Assembly: GCA_025054955.1 (NCBI GenBank)
Contig: JANWZE010000030.1
Span: 1 to 64,000 of the forward strand
Source: Blastocatellia bacterium
GTDB lineage: Bacteria > Acidobacteriota > Blastocatellia > HR10 > J050
Length of the DNA: 64,000 nucleotides
Reading direction: 5' to 3'
Positions 1 through 8,041 of the stretch are shown here, piece after piece. The translations under genes and the position numbers were made by a program. How positions within the stretch are numbered: the stretch's first letter is position 1; each line of letters opens with the position of its first letter. The notes below the pieces were generated by a model. It was not told the DNA's origin. It worked only from the letters and a program-made list of their open reading frames with translations, and did not search any database.

Positions 1-608
1 CTCATCGTCTTGACCACCGCGCGCGTCTCAGCGACGAATTTGCTCCACACGTCGTCTACTACCTTAACGGCCAGCGGATCGGGAATCACTGAGAAATAGG
101 TCTCCGCCGGGTTAGGAAAGCTCACCCAATCGCGCATCGGCGCGTTCAAGTCCTGTTGAACGGCGCGGGGGAAATCGTCTGCGTCCAGATGGTGTCGCTT
201 CAAGAAAGCAATGTATTCGGTGCCGGCCATGAACGTGACTGGCCCTTGCAGTGGGTGAGCCGGTGGACCAGGCACGTAAATCATCACGGCATCGTCGGCG
301 TGAAACTCGCGGTGAAGGCGGTCGGATTGACGCGCCGGTTTCTGATAGAGCACCTCGTTGATCACCAGTTTGTAGACCGTGCCCGTCGTATAGCGCGACC
401 GCCGGCGCGGATCATAGCCGCCGCGCTCTTCGCGTTCGAGACGGTACTTCTCGATGTCAATGATCGGATAGGTGGCCTGCGCTGTGGCCACCACAACCAG
501 ATCGCTTTTTTTGAGCAAATCCTCGATCTGCTCCTGCCGCTTCTTGCTCTGCGCGGCGACGGAAGCGGTCAGTGCCGCGATCAACACGGTGAGCCACGCT
601 CTCTTCAT
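1..608 (-). CDS. Secreted protein of unknown function (3' end outside window)
   Basis: The reading frame is open from an ATG at 608 through the window edge, giving about 202 codons without a stop. The first 20 residues (MKRAWLTVLIAALTASVAAQ) form a clear signal peptide, so the product is exported. GAGGGG just upstream is a usable ribosome binding site. The rest is mixed and charged, with no motif I recognise. It follows pfk by 15 nt on the same strand, so the two are probably cotranscribed. The C-terminus is not visible and the family is unknown to me. Confidence 0.6.
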   Translation of the reverse strand, partial: MKRAWLTVLIAALTASVAAQSKKRQEQIEDLLKKSDLVVVATAQATYPIIDIEKYRLEREERGGYDPRRRSRYTTGTVYKLVINEVLYQKPARQSDRLHREFHADDAVMIYVPGPPAHPLQGPVTFMAGTEYIAFLKRHHLDADDFPRAVQQDLNAPMRDWVSFPNPAETYFSVIPDPLAVKVVDDVWSKFVAETRAVVKTM

Positions 609-623
609 GCGCGTCCCCTCAAT

Positions 624-1727
624 CTACAATTTTGCCGTGTAGTGTTCCGTGTCGTAGTATCGCTCGACATCAACCAGCTTCAATTGACCGACTGCCTCTG
701 CCAGCGGCACCATCGAAATCTCGCATGCCGGCGCAATGCCGCGACTGCTGACCATCATATCGAATCGGCCTTCCATGACGGCTTGCACGGCCGCCGCGCC
801 GAACAATCGCCCCATTAATCGGTCTACTGCGCTGGGCATACCCCCGCGTTGCGCGTGACCGGGAATGACGGCGCGCGATTCATAAGGCGTATTCTCGCGG
901 ATGCGTTTGGAGAGGACTTCGCCGATGCCACCCAAATGAACGTGACCAAAGGCGTCGCGTTCTTTGTCAATGGTGACGACTTCCTCGTCAACGGCTGTAG
1001 AGCCTTCGGCGACGACAACGACCGCGTAGCGGGGGTAACGCCGGTCGCGCGCGCCAAGGCGCAGCCGCGTGTCGAGCAATTCGTAGACACGTTCATAGCG
1101 GAACGGACATTCCGGGATGAGCGTCATCATTGCGCCGCCGGCCATGCCGCTCCACAAGGCCAGATGGCCAGTGTGCCGGCCCATCACTTCGACGACCTGG
1201 ACCCAATGATGCGACCCAGCCGGCGTGCGAACGCGTTCGATGATGTCCACACAATTTCGTATCGCCGTATCAAAGCCCAATGAGTAGTCGGTCGCTGACA
1301 GATCATTATCAATCGTCTTGGGCACGCCCACGATCGGCGCGCCTCGCCCACACAGCGTGTGAGCAACGCCGAGCGTGTCCTCACCGCCCATCGCAATGAG
1401 CGCATCCAGGCCGAGTCGCTCAATGTTGCGCAGCACTTCATCGGAACGGTCCGTCGGCTTGCCGCCGCCCGGCGGCTTGACGCGAAACGGATTGGTCCGT
1501 GAAGAGCCGATATTGGTTCCACCGTCTCGGTCCCATCGCCTGACCATGTATGGCTCCAGCACCAACGTCTCTTCACAGTAACCATCCAGCAGACCTTGCC
1601 AGCCGTCGTAAATGCCCACGACCTGAACATTCACTTCGGCTGCCTTGTAAACGACCGCTTTGAGCGCCGGATTCAATCCGGGCGCATCGCCACCACCTGT
1701 GAGAACTCCTATTGTTCGAATCGCCAT
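624..1727 (-). CDS. pfp: 6-phosphofructokinase, predicted pyrophosphate-dependent
   Basis: The protein phosphorylates fructose 6-phosphate in glycolysis, or runs the reaction reversibly if PPi is used. The 367 residues show the PFK fold: GGGDAPGLN at 11-19 in the phosphate-binding loop, GGEDTLG at 114-120, PKTIDND at 136-142 with the catalytic Asp, MGRHTGH, and a C-terminal GHAQRGG sugar-phosphate motif. In this superfamily Asp at the position after GG[DE], together with Lys in PKTIDND, marks PPi-dependent enzymes, whereas ATP enzymes have Gly at the first and usually the second position. Both PPi-type residues (D117, K137) are present, as in the actinobacterial PPi-PFK subgroup. The donor is therefore inferred from two residues and is not proven. 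The gene is probably cotranscribed with the secreted protein downstream. Confidence 0.88.
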   Translation of the reverse strand: MAIRTIGVLTGGGDAPGLNPALKAVVYKAAEVNVQVVGIYDGWQGLLDGYCEETLVLEPYMVRRWDRDGGTNIGSSRTNPFRVKPPGGGKPTDRSDEVLRNIERLGLDALIAMGGEDTLGVAHTLCGRGAPIVGVPKTIDNDLSATDYSLGFDTAIRNCVDIIERVRTPAGSHHWVQVVEVMGRHTGHLALWSGMAGGAMMTLIPECPFRYERVYELLDTRLRLGARDRRYPRYAVVVVAEGSTAVDEEVVTIDKERDAFGHVHLGGIGEVLSKRIRENTPYESRAVIPGHAQRGGMPSAVDRLMGRLFGAAAVQAVMEGRFDMMVSSRGIAPACEISMVPLAEAVGQLKLVDVERYYDTEHYTAKL

Positions 1728-1814
1728 AGCCCTTCCAAAGGTGCACAGTATAAACCAAAATCCTACACAGAGACACGGTCGGCGCGGAGATTTTTCCGCC
1801 GGTCGCTTTCCCGG

Positions 1815-1863
1815 ACCACCGACAGCTCACCGTTGAGGACGCCAAACCACCGACAGCTCACCG
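1815..1863. repeat. Short direct repeat, 18 bp, two copies
   Basis: The 18-bp string ACCACCGACAGCTCACCG occurs at 1815 and again at 1846, a 31-bp period, in the spacer between the divergent pfp and helicase genes. Its function is unknown; it lies just upstream of the helicase -10 box. Confidence 0.6.
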
Positions 1864-1892
1864 CTGTGGATGCTGGCCTGCGCATCGTTTGT

Positions 1893-1898
1893 TATACT
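1893..1898 (+). promoter_or_regulatory. Probable -10 box of helicase gene
   Basis: TATACT lies 11 nt before the ATG at 1910, with no Shine-Dalgarno sequence between them. This predicts a leaderless or nearly leaderless transcript. No convincing -35 box is visible. Confidence 0.45.
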
Positions 1899-1909
1899 CT
1901 GGCGCGAGC

Positions 1910-3268
1910 ATGTCCGAACTGACTCTCCAATTTGACGCAGGAACGCTCGTGCTGGATGGAGCTGAGCAAACCAGCTCTCTGCCAACGCCGTTTCACTGGG
2001 ATGAGCGTGCGCGCTGCTGGCGCGCGCCGGCAATGGCGTATCGTCAAATCATTGAAGAATTGATCCGCCAAAAAACGGCCTATTGTGATCAAGCTCGTTG
2101 CTACCAGACGTTCCAGTTCCGCGTCACGCTCGACATTGAGCCGCGCCCCTATCAAACCGAAGCAATAGCCCGCTGGCAGCAGAGCGGGCGACGGGGTGTC
2201 GTCATATTACCGACCGGCGCTGGCAAAAGTCTGGTGGCGCAGATGGCCATTGAACGCGTCGGGCGCTCAACGCTCATCGTCGTGCCAACAATTGACCTGA
2301 TGAACCAGTGGTATGACTTGCTGCTTGCCACATTCCAAGCAGAAGTCGGCTTGATCGGCGGCGGCTACTTTGAACTCGGCGCGTTGACGGTCACGACGTA
2401 TGCTTCAGCCTTTCGCATCATGGAGCGGATGGGCAATCAATTTGGCTTGATCATTTTCGATGAATGCCATCACTTGCCCGGCAGCGTCTACCGGTATGCT
2501 GCCGAGATGGCCATCGCGCCATTTCGACTCGGATTGACGGCGACGCCGGAGCGTTCCGATGGCGCCGATGCCTTGCTTGAGCAGTTGATCGGCCCGATTG
2601 TCTATCGGAGCACAGCCCGCGAGCTGGCCGGCGAATACTTGGCCGATTATCTGGTTGAGCGTATCCACGTGCATCTGAGCGCCCAGGAACGCGCGGCCTA
2701 CGAACGCGAGCGGGCGATCTTGCACGCCTTCTTAGACCAACACGGCATCCGTTTGAGCAGCCTCCAGGGATGGCAAGCATTCGTCGGCGCCAGCGCCCGC
2801 AGCGAAGCCGGTCGCCGCGCCATGATGGCCTATCGTGAATCGAAGCGAATTGCGCTGGGCACGAACGCTAAGCTGCGGGTGCTGGCTAAGCTGTTGCAGC
2901 GGCATCGGCGAGACCGGGTGCTGATTTTCACCGCCGAAAATGAAATGGTCTATCGCATTGCCGAGCAGTTTCTGATCCCGGCGATCACTCATCAGACGCC
3001 CATTAAAGAACGTCGTCATTGGTTACACGCGTTCAACCAAGGCGACGTGCTGGCGTTGGTCACGTCGAAAGTCCTTAACGAAGGTGTGAACATCCCTGAT
3101 GCCTCTGTGGCTGTCATCTTGTCAGGTTCCGGCTCATCGCGCGAACACATTCAACGACTCGGACGCATTTTGCGCAAACGTCCTGACAAGCACGCCGTCA
3201 TGTATGAAGTGGTGACGGCGAACACAACAGAGGAGCGCATCAGCGAGCGCCGCAGCAGCAGTGTGTAA
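1910..3268 (+). CDS. XPB/Rad25-like superfamily 2 DNA helicase
   Basis: This is an ATP-dependent helicase of the bacterial XPB/SSL2-like group (COG1061), probably acting in DNA repair or transcription-coupled processes. Counting from the ATG at 1910 it has 452 residues. The Walker A motif PTGAGKS is at 101-107, the DECH box at 184-187, TATPER near 210-215, and the C-terminal helicase motif QRLGRILR lies about 40 residues before the end. The N-terminal 75 residues resemble the damage-recognition-like region of XPB homologues. A frame extension begins at a TTG at 1889, but that sequence overlaps the -10 box, so the ATG is preferred. The 3' end of the gene is partly duplicated about 71 bp downstream. 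Confidence 0.85.
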   Translation: MSELTLQFDAGTLVLDGAEQTSSLPTPFHWDERARCWRAPAMAYRQIIEELIRQKTAYCDQARCYQTFQFRVTLDIEPRPYQTEAIARWQQSGRRGVVILPTGAGKSLVAQMAIERVGRSTLIVVPTIDLMNQWYDLLLATFQAEVGLIGGGYFELGALTVTTYASAFRIMERMGNQFGLIIFDECHHLPGSVYRYAAEMAIAPFRLGLTATPERSDGADALLEQLIGPIVYRSTARELAGEYLADYLVERIHVHLSAQERAAYERERAILHAFLDQHGIRLSSLQGWQAFVGASARSEAGRRAMMAYRESKRIALGTNAKLRVLAKLLQRHRRDRVLIFTAENEMVYRIAEQFLIPAITHQTPIKERRHWLHAFNQGDVLALVTSKVLNEGVNIPDASVAVILSGSGSSREHIQRLGRILRKRPDKHAVMYEVVTANTTEERISERRSSSV

Positions 3269-3362
3269 CGCTCAGGCAACTCACCGAGCTCCTAGTCCAG
3301 CATCCATCTCTAGCGGGTTAGGCGCAGCAGCGCGTGTAACGCTCGTGCGACTCACCGACGGC
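3250..3362. repeat. 71-bp-period direct repeat including helicase stop codon
   Basis: The string around GTGTAACGCTC and ACTCACCGA occurs at 3263-3288 and again at 3334-3359 with a few mismatches. The second copy includes a decayed version of the last helicase codons and stop. The spacer 3269-3527 holds nothing else that I can identify. Confidence 0.6.
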
Positions 3363-3527
3363 TTGGAAGGGACATCTTCTCGACGGCCCATGAACGATGA
3401 GATGCCAGCGGCCTGCAAATGAGCAACGTGCGTCGCCCTCGTCGTTGGCGGTTCCATAAGAGCTTGCTTTGACAAATCGCGCAGGTCAAGCCATACTACT
3501 TGTCCACTCAGTTCCCAAGGAGGCTCC

Positions 3528-4913
3528 ATGAAGAAATCAATTGTGTTGGCAGCGATGGTGGTTGTTGGTTTCTGGATGACCGAATCACGTCCATTGATTG
3601 GACGAAGTGCAGCGCCAAGTCAGGCGACACCGACATTCAACAAAGAGGTCATACGAATTTTGCAAAACAACTGTCAGGTATGTCATCGCCCCGGTGATAT
3701 TGCGCCGTTCTCGCTGATGACCTACGAAGAAACGTGGCCGTGGGCTGAACGCATCCGCGAGGTTACCGAGTCACGCTATATGCCGCCGTGGAAACCGGCC
3801 GATGGATGTGGCGATTTTCAATTTGAGCGTAAGCTGACCCAGCAAGAGATTGACACGCTGGCACGATGGGTCGAAGTCGGCGCGCCGGAAGGCGATCCGG
3901 CAGACTTGCCGCCGCCGCTTGAATTTCCTGACCAGTGGCGGCTGGGCCAGCCTAATGTGGTGTTGGAGCTGCCAACAGACTTCATGCCTGATCCCTACGG
4001 ACAGGACGTCTACCGCTGCTTCAGCTTGCCCACGCCGTTCACCCGCGATCAATGGATCAGCGCCGTTGACATTCAGCCCGGCAATCGCGCGATTGTGCAT
4101 CATGTGCTGCTGTTTGTGGATCGGCGTGGACAATCCGCCGCGTTGGATGAGCAAGATGTCGGGCCAGGCTATTCCTGCTTCGGCGGACCGGGCGTCGAGC
4201 CGGCGAATGAAACTGAAGGCGTAGAATTTCTGCTCGGCGCGTGGGCACCGGGCGCGCAACCGCTCGTAGCCCCTGATCAGGTGGCCTTCAAAGTCCCAGC
4301 AGGCGCGCGCATTGTCATTCAGATGCACTATCGCCCCAACGGCCGACCGGAAAGCGACCGCACCAAAGTCGGATTGTATTTCCCCACCACGCCTATCAAG
4401 AAGCAATTTCGCACGCTTCCTATTCTCAATCGCAATTTCACCATTCCGGCCGGCGCTGAACGACATCGCGTGACCGCCACATTCCGTATCCCGTCGTTCA
4501 TTGATTTCCACGGCTGGCTGATCGCGCCACACATGCATTTACTGGGCCGAGAAATCAAAGTGACCGCCAAGCCGCTCAATCGCCCGCTTCAATGCCTGAT
4601 CCATATCAAAGATTGGGATTTCAACTGGCAAGACGGCTATTGGTTTGAGAAACCGGTGCCGCTGCCGAGGAATACCACGATTACTGTTGAAGCCTACTAT
4701 GACAACTCGGCTAACAATCCGCTCAATCCGAATTCGCCGCCGCAGCCCGTCAGTTGGGGCGAGCGAACCGTTGACGAAATGTGTCTTGTCTTTTTGGGCT
4801 TTACGGTGGATGCCGAGCAATTAGGCCCAAATGGCGAATCGAATCTCAGTGAAGATGCCAAGCAATTTCTTAAAGCGATTGAGGAACAATCGGTGTTTTG
4901 CCGTCCACAGTGA
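3528..4913 (+). CDS. Secreted c-type cytochrome/copper monooxygenase-like protein
   Basis: A signal-anchor-like N-terminus is followed by a haem-binding CxxCH motif (CQVCH, near 51-55), so the protein is exported and probably carries haem c. The rest resembles the PHM/DBH type II ascorbate-dependent copper monooxygenase fold. It has a VHHVLLF di-histidine pair, an MHYRP segment and PHMHLLG (an HxH pair), and a Met in the late DEMCLVF strand suits the copper-M site. Such fusions are common in Acidobacteriota and Planctomycetes, but I know of no substrate. It has a good ribosome binding site (AGGAGG) and stands alone. Whether it is catalytic or an electron-transfer protein is open. Confidence 0.75.
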   Translation: MKKSIVLAAMVVVGFWMTESRPLIGRSAAPSQATPTFNKEVIRILQNNCQVCHRPGDIAPFSLMTYEETWPWAERIREVTESRYMPPWKPADGCGDFQFERKLTQQEIDTLARWVEVGAPEGDPADLPPPLEFPDQWRLGQPNVVLELPTDFMPDPYGQDVYRCFSLPTPFTRDQWISAVDIQPGNRAIVHHVLLFVDRRGQSAALDEQDVGPGYSCFGGPGVEPANETEGVEFLLGAWAPGAQPLVAPDQVAFKVPAGARIVIQMHYRPNGRPESDRTKVGLYFPTTPIKKQFRTLPILNRNFTIPAGAERHRVTATFRIPSFIDFHGWLIAPHMHLLGREIKVTAKPLNRPLQCLIHIKDWDFNWQDGYWFEKPVPLPRNTTITVEAYYDNSANNPLNPNSPPQPVSWGERTVDEMCLVFLGFTVDAEQLGPNGESNLSEDAKQFLKAIEEQSVFCRPQ

Positions 4914-4930
4914 AAGAGCATGACGCTGCG

Positions 4931-4976
4931 CAACGAGGCGCCCGCCAGCTTGCACATCAGCCGAGGCGCCTCGTTG
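4931..4976 (+). terminator. Perfect 12-bp inverted repeat after the monooxygenase-like gene
   Basis: CAACGAGGCGCC at 4931-4942 pairs exactly with GGCGCCTCGTTG at 4965-4976 across a 22-nt loop, 18 nt after the stop codon. No T tract follows, so intrinsic termination is uncertain. The hairpin could instead protect the mRNA 3' end. I see nothing else in 4914-5216 apart from the ribosome binding site of the next gene. Confidence 0.4.
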
Positions 4977-5216
4977 CCAACGCCATTGTTGATAGGTATG
5001 GCGCGCGTTGACTCAATCGAATCAGTTAAGCACGCCGCTTAGGAAGGCTCACACACGCGAGCCAGGCCATGACCGACTCTTGATCGGTGGATTGGCATGT
5101 TGGCATGCACAGTGACCAGTGAAAAATCCGTTGATACGACCAATCAATTTGGGTACGGGCGCAGCGATGCACGCACAGCGCGCCCTTGACATTTGTCAAC
5201 AGGGAGGAAGCACCTT

Positions 5217-5807
5217 ATGCAACTGAACAAAATCGCTTCAGCGATCATCATGAGTTTGATGTGGACCGGCGTCGCCTGGGGCGCCGACAACTATGTCATT
5301 GACCCTGTGCACAGCACTGTTGGGTTTGCCGTCCGGCATTTGGTCATTAGCAACGTCAAGGGCAAGTTCAAAGAGTTCTCAGGAACGATTGCTTATGATC
5401 CGCAAGACATCACCAAATCATCTGTCACGGTGACCATCAAAGCTGCCAGCATTGATACCGGTGATAATGAGCGAGACAAGCACCTGCGCAGCGCCGATTT
5501 TCTCGCGGCTGATCAATATCCAGAGATCAAATTCGTCAGCAAACGGATTCAAAAAAAGGGCAGTGGCTATATCTGCGTGGGTGACTTGACAATTCGCGGG
5601 GTGACCAAAGAAGTCGCCATTCCGTTCAAGATCACCGGCACGATTAAAGACCCATGGGGAAATACCCGCTTAGGCGCAGAAGGCAGTTTGTCTATCAACC
5701 GTCAGCATTACGGCGTCTCGTGGAATAGGAATTTAGACGCCGGCGGGGTGGTCGTTGGCGATACAGTCAATATCGAACTGATCGTCGAGGCGATCAAGAA
5801 AAAATAG
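5217..5807 (+). CDS. yceI: YceI family periplasmic lipid-binding protein
   Basis: This 196-residue protein begins with a signal peptide (cleavage expected after about residue 22, ...AWGAD) and continues with the YceI lipocalin-like beta-barrel. Visible hallmarks are the DPVHSTVGFAVRH strand, FSGTI, DTGDNERDKHLRS, DFLAADQYPEIKF and the closing GDTVNIELIVEA strand. YceI proteins bind isoprenoid or other amphiphilic molecules in the periplasm and are often stress-induced. The ATG at 5217 sits behind GGGAGG at 5202-5207; an in-frame TTG at 5193 precedes the ribosome binding site and is rejected. The gene is monocistronic, followed by repeats. Confidence 0.93.
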   Translation: MQLNKIASAIIMSLMWTGVAWGADNYVIDPVHSTVGFAVRHLVISNVKGKFKEFSGTIAYDPQDITKSSVTVTIKAASIDTGDNERDKHLRSADFLAADQYPEIKFVSKRIQKKGSGYICVGDLTIRGVTKEVAIPFKITGTIKDPWGNTRLGAEGSLSINRQHYGVSWNRNLDAGGVVVGDTVNIELIVEAIKKK

Positions 5808-5876
5808 CCGGAAAAGATCACACAACCAACATCACGGACCGTGCTGAAGCGGGCAGGTCGTGGAGCCTCTCTCAGC

Positions 5877-5981
5877 CTTAGAAGGATTTTCACTGGCCTT
5901 TACTCGGGCAGCGCCCGCTTTGCTGGCTCATGCACGCTGGAAGTGCGCACCCCAGGGTAGATTGATTCGGAAACCGCTCTA
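5877..5981 (-). repeat. Dispersed repeat R1, copy 1
   Basis: Read on the minus strand this is a copy of the ~105-bp R1 element. It has a TAGAGCGGTTT-like left end, a GCGCAC...GTGCATGAGCC core, a short variable part, and an AAAATC-GCTCTA-like right end that is the imperfect inverse of the left. Six copies lie in this window: 5877, 5977, 43238, 43383, 43711 and 55280. It encodes no protein and resembles a MITE or REP-type element. Confidence 0.75.
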
Positions 5982-6080
5982 GAGCGATTTTCACTTGGCC
6001 TAGTGGCCGTGCATCTTGCTGGGTAGTGCGCGCTGCAAGCGTGCGCTCCCAGCGTCAACCCGTTCACAAACCGATCTAAG
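5977..6080 (-). repeat. Dispersed repeat R1, copy 2
   Basis: This second minus-strand R1 copy shares its terminal CTCTA with copy 1, so the two are head-to-tail and overlap by a few bases. The core GGGAGCGCACGCTTGCAGC matches the 43711 and 55280 copies more closely than copy 1 does. The adjacency suggests recent duplication or insertion of one copy at the end of the other. Confidence 0.75.
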
Positions 6081-6082
6081 TA

Positions 6083-6212
6083 GGTGGACAAAAGTTCTGG
6101 GACACGTTGGGGGGACGGGAGATTTTGGCGTACGGTGACGTGTCACCGCTTTCCGGCCAAAGCTGCGACACGTCGCGCCACCCCAAAAACGCCCCAAACT
6201 TTTGTCACATCA
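6083..6212. repeat. Imperfect ~130-bp palindromic element
   Basis: The left arm GTGGACAAAAGTT at 6083 is mirrored by AACTTTTGTCAC ending at 6212. Further internal pairing includes GACGTGTC against GACACGTC, so the whole stretch can fold on itself. A second, separate inverted pair (CACCACCGAG near 6230, CTCGGTGGTG near 6301) and a third (CTCCGACC near 6341, GGTCGGAG near 6371) follow. The 5808-6429 spacer is made of such repeats and holds no gene that I can support. Confidence 0.5.
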
Positions 6213-6429
6213 CTTAGCATCTGCTTCAGAACCCACCACCGAGGCACGGCCAATGCCGAGGGTGACGGTTTACTGCCGGTGTTGCTCTGTGTTCTACATC
6301 TCTCGGTGGTGAAAAAGAGGCTTTGAAGAAGCCCGCAGTGAGCTCCGACCATTAGCCGAAATAGACTAACGGTCGGAGTCTATATGACTGCACCTTCGGG
6401 GCGTCAATGAACACGCTCAGGCCGGCCAC

Positions 6430-7026
6430 TCAACGCGACGAAGGCTCGCTGCGCTTGAACACCAACGTTGATGTGTGCGTTCCTCTGGGGGTCTCGCTGG
6501 TGCGGTGAACCGTCAAGGTTTGGCCATCGGCAGATAGCTCCCATCGCTCCACTGTGGTGAATGTAAACTCACCGTCCGGAGTGCTCATCTGCCGAATTTG
6601 AGATAGTTCCAAGACCGTTTGGTTTTGTTTCCACTCGGCCTTCAACAGGACGCGGCCACGCCCATTGTGCTCAACAGTGGTAGTTGTACCGTCGAGTTTG
6701 TATGTAGCCGTCGGAAGCGCCATGCCGAACGGTCCTGGCCCGCCGCGTGGTCTGCCCGGCGGACCAGGTCGCGGCGATTGATCAACATCGGCTGGATGAC
6801 GTCGCTGCGCGGGTTTCCGACCGCCTGTGAGAGTGACTTGCAATTGTTCGCCGTCTTGAGTGACGACCATCGTGTAGCCTTCCAGGCGGAGTGGCCGATC
6901 CGCAGTTTTCTCTTTGTCTAAAACCCATGTGCCGGAATAATTCGTTTGAGTAGTTGCCGCGCTGCCAATGTAGACAACGAGGGCGGGCAAGGTCACCGAC
7001 AGGTAAATAAGCCATAATCGTTTCAT
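6430..7026 (-). CDS. Secreted protein of unknown function
   Basis: The 198-residue protein starts with a strong signal peptide (MKRLWLIYLSVTLPALVVYIG) and has GGAGGA upstream of the ATG at 7026. The mature part alternates beta-strand-like stretches (YSGTWVLDKEKT, TYKLDGTTTTVEHNGRGR, TVERWELSADGQTLTVHR) with a Pro/Gly/Arg-rich linker at about 80-105. This is a pattern seen in small acidobacterial lipocalin-like exported proteins. I cannot assign a named family. It lies downstream of the dioxygenase gene on the same strand, separated by about 220 nt containing an R3 repeat, so cotranscription is doubtful. Confidence 0.75.
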   Translation of the reverse strand: MKRLWLIYLSVTLPALVVYIGSAATTQTNYSGTWVLDKEKTADRPLRLEGYTMVVTQDGEQLQVTLTGGRKPAQRRHPADVDQSPRPGPPGRPRGGPGPFGMALPTATYKLDGTTTTVEHNGRGRVLLKAEWKQNQTVLELSQIRQMSTPDGEFTFTTVERWELSADGQTLTVHRTSETPRGTHTSTLVFKRSEPSSR

Positions 7027-7036
7027 AAGTTTGTTT

Positions 7037-7160
7037 CCTCCGAAAAGGTAGGCACAGATGCTTGATCAACAGATTTTCAATCGGTCAATCAGTGGGTCTG
7101 TGCTTGTTTTTCATCGTTTCTCCCGCGTCGCCACGGGCGACATGAATAACTCCTGTCAAC
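7037..7160 (+). repeat. Dispersed hairpin repeat R3, copy 1
   Basis: A GGCACAGAT...TCAATCAGTGGGTCTGTGCT inverted repeat is followed by the tail TTTTTCATCGTTTCTCCCGCGTCG and ATGAATAACTCCTG. Related copies are at 13853 and 19976, and the tail is shared with the R4 hybrids at 13776 and 60714. Confidence 0.7.
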
Positions 7161-7246
7161 GTTCCGAGTGTTGTTCCATCAGGCGGTTGGTCCCGCTAGG
7201 AACCGCTATGGCGATTCTGCTCAGCGGAGCCGAACCCAATGGGTGT

Positions 7247-8041
7247 TTAGCTCATTCTGAGACCAATATCGAACGTCGCCACATAACCTTCAACGCACTT
7301 GTTCAGATTAAGCAGCAACTGGGCCCCAGAATTGTTCTGCGTATAGATGCCATCTCGATTATTTCGTGTGTCGCGCGGGCCTTTGGTGTTATACGGAGGC
7401 TGCGCATGGACCACATCGGTGATGGCATCGTCAAAGTAGAGCTGTGAAGTAAACTCAAAGGTTCGTTGTGTGCCTGCAAACAACCGAACTTTGAAGTGAA
7501 TGTGAACAGTCCGACCGCTGTACCATCCTGGATAAATGGTGATGAATTCCACGTGGCCATTTTGGTCGGTGATTTGATAACCGCGCAAGAACATCTGACC
7601 TCTGGTATCAAACGAGCGATCGCGTACGTCCGAATAAAGACCTAACGCATCGCAGTGCCAAACATCCACGTAAGCGCCCGTCAGCGGCGTGCACGCACTG
7701 CCGTCCACTCGATAGACGGTCATCGCCAGCCGCAGCGGCACGCCAGGTTTCACCATGTTGGTCATGGGGTCCGTCCGGATGTCAGAGCGCTCAAGCCGCT
7801 CATCAACGAAGAATGGCCCTTCGGTTTGCGAAGGTCGCACCACGCAGGGAATCTGGGCAGGGGTGAGAAGAGCAGCGGCATGGGCATCGTCTCCCAATCG
7901 GCCCTTGCCTGAATCGCTCAGCCCGACCAAGGCAGTGGCGCCCGCTCCCCCAATGAGGCGCAGCGTCGCCCGTCGGTTCAGCAACCGCTCAGTCTTTGAA
8001 GGCGCTACAATCCGATTGCCAGAGTGATCAGTTTGTGTCAT
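7247..8041 (-). CDS. Intradiol ring-cleavage dioxygenase-like protein
   Basis: The 264-residue product resembles the protocatechuate 3,4-dioxygenase/catechol 1,2-dioxygenase superfamily, which opens catechols between the hydroxyls with non-haem Fe(III). Visible landmarks are QTEGPFF near 73-79, GAYVDVWHCDALGLYSD with the first Tyr ligand, YPGWYSGR with the second Tyr, and HIHFKV with the two His ligands. The N-terminus has an RR-containing hydrophobic segment (RRATLRLIGGAGATALVG), suggesting Tat export, as in many secreted intradiol-like proteins. AGGAG precedes the ATG at 8041. The natural substrate is unknown, and no aromatic-degradation genes are nearby. Confidence 0.85.
   Translation of the reverse strand: MTQTDHSGNRIVAPSKTERLLNRRATLRLIGGAGATALVGLSDSGKGRLGDDAHAAALLTPAQIPCVVRPSQTEGPFFVDERLERSDIRTDPMTNMVKPGVPLRLAMTVYRVDGSACTPLTGAYVDVWHCDALGLYSDVRDRSFDTRGQMFLRGYQITDQNGHVEFITIYPGWYSGRTVHIHFKVRLFAGTQRTFEFTSQLYFDDAITDVVHAQPPYNTKGPRDTRNNRDGIYTQNNSGAQLLLNLNKCVEGYVATFDIGLRMS

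Noticed and set aside
3281-3529. 82-codon minus-strand frame between helicase and monooxygenase-like genes
   Set aside because: It overlaps the duplicated helicase 3' end and the next gene's ribosome binding site, and has no recognisable features.
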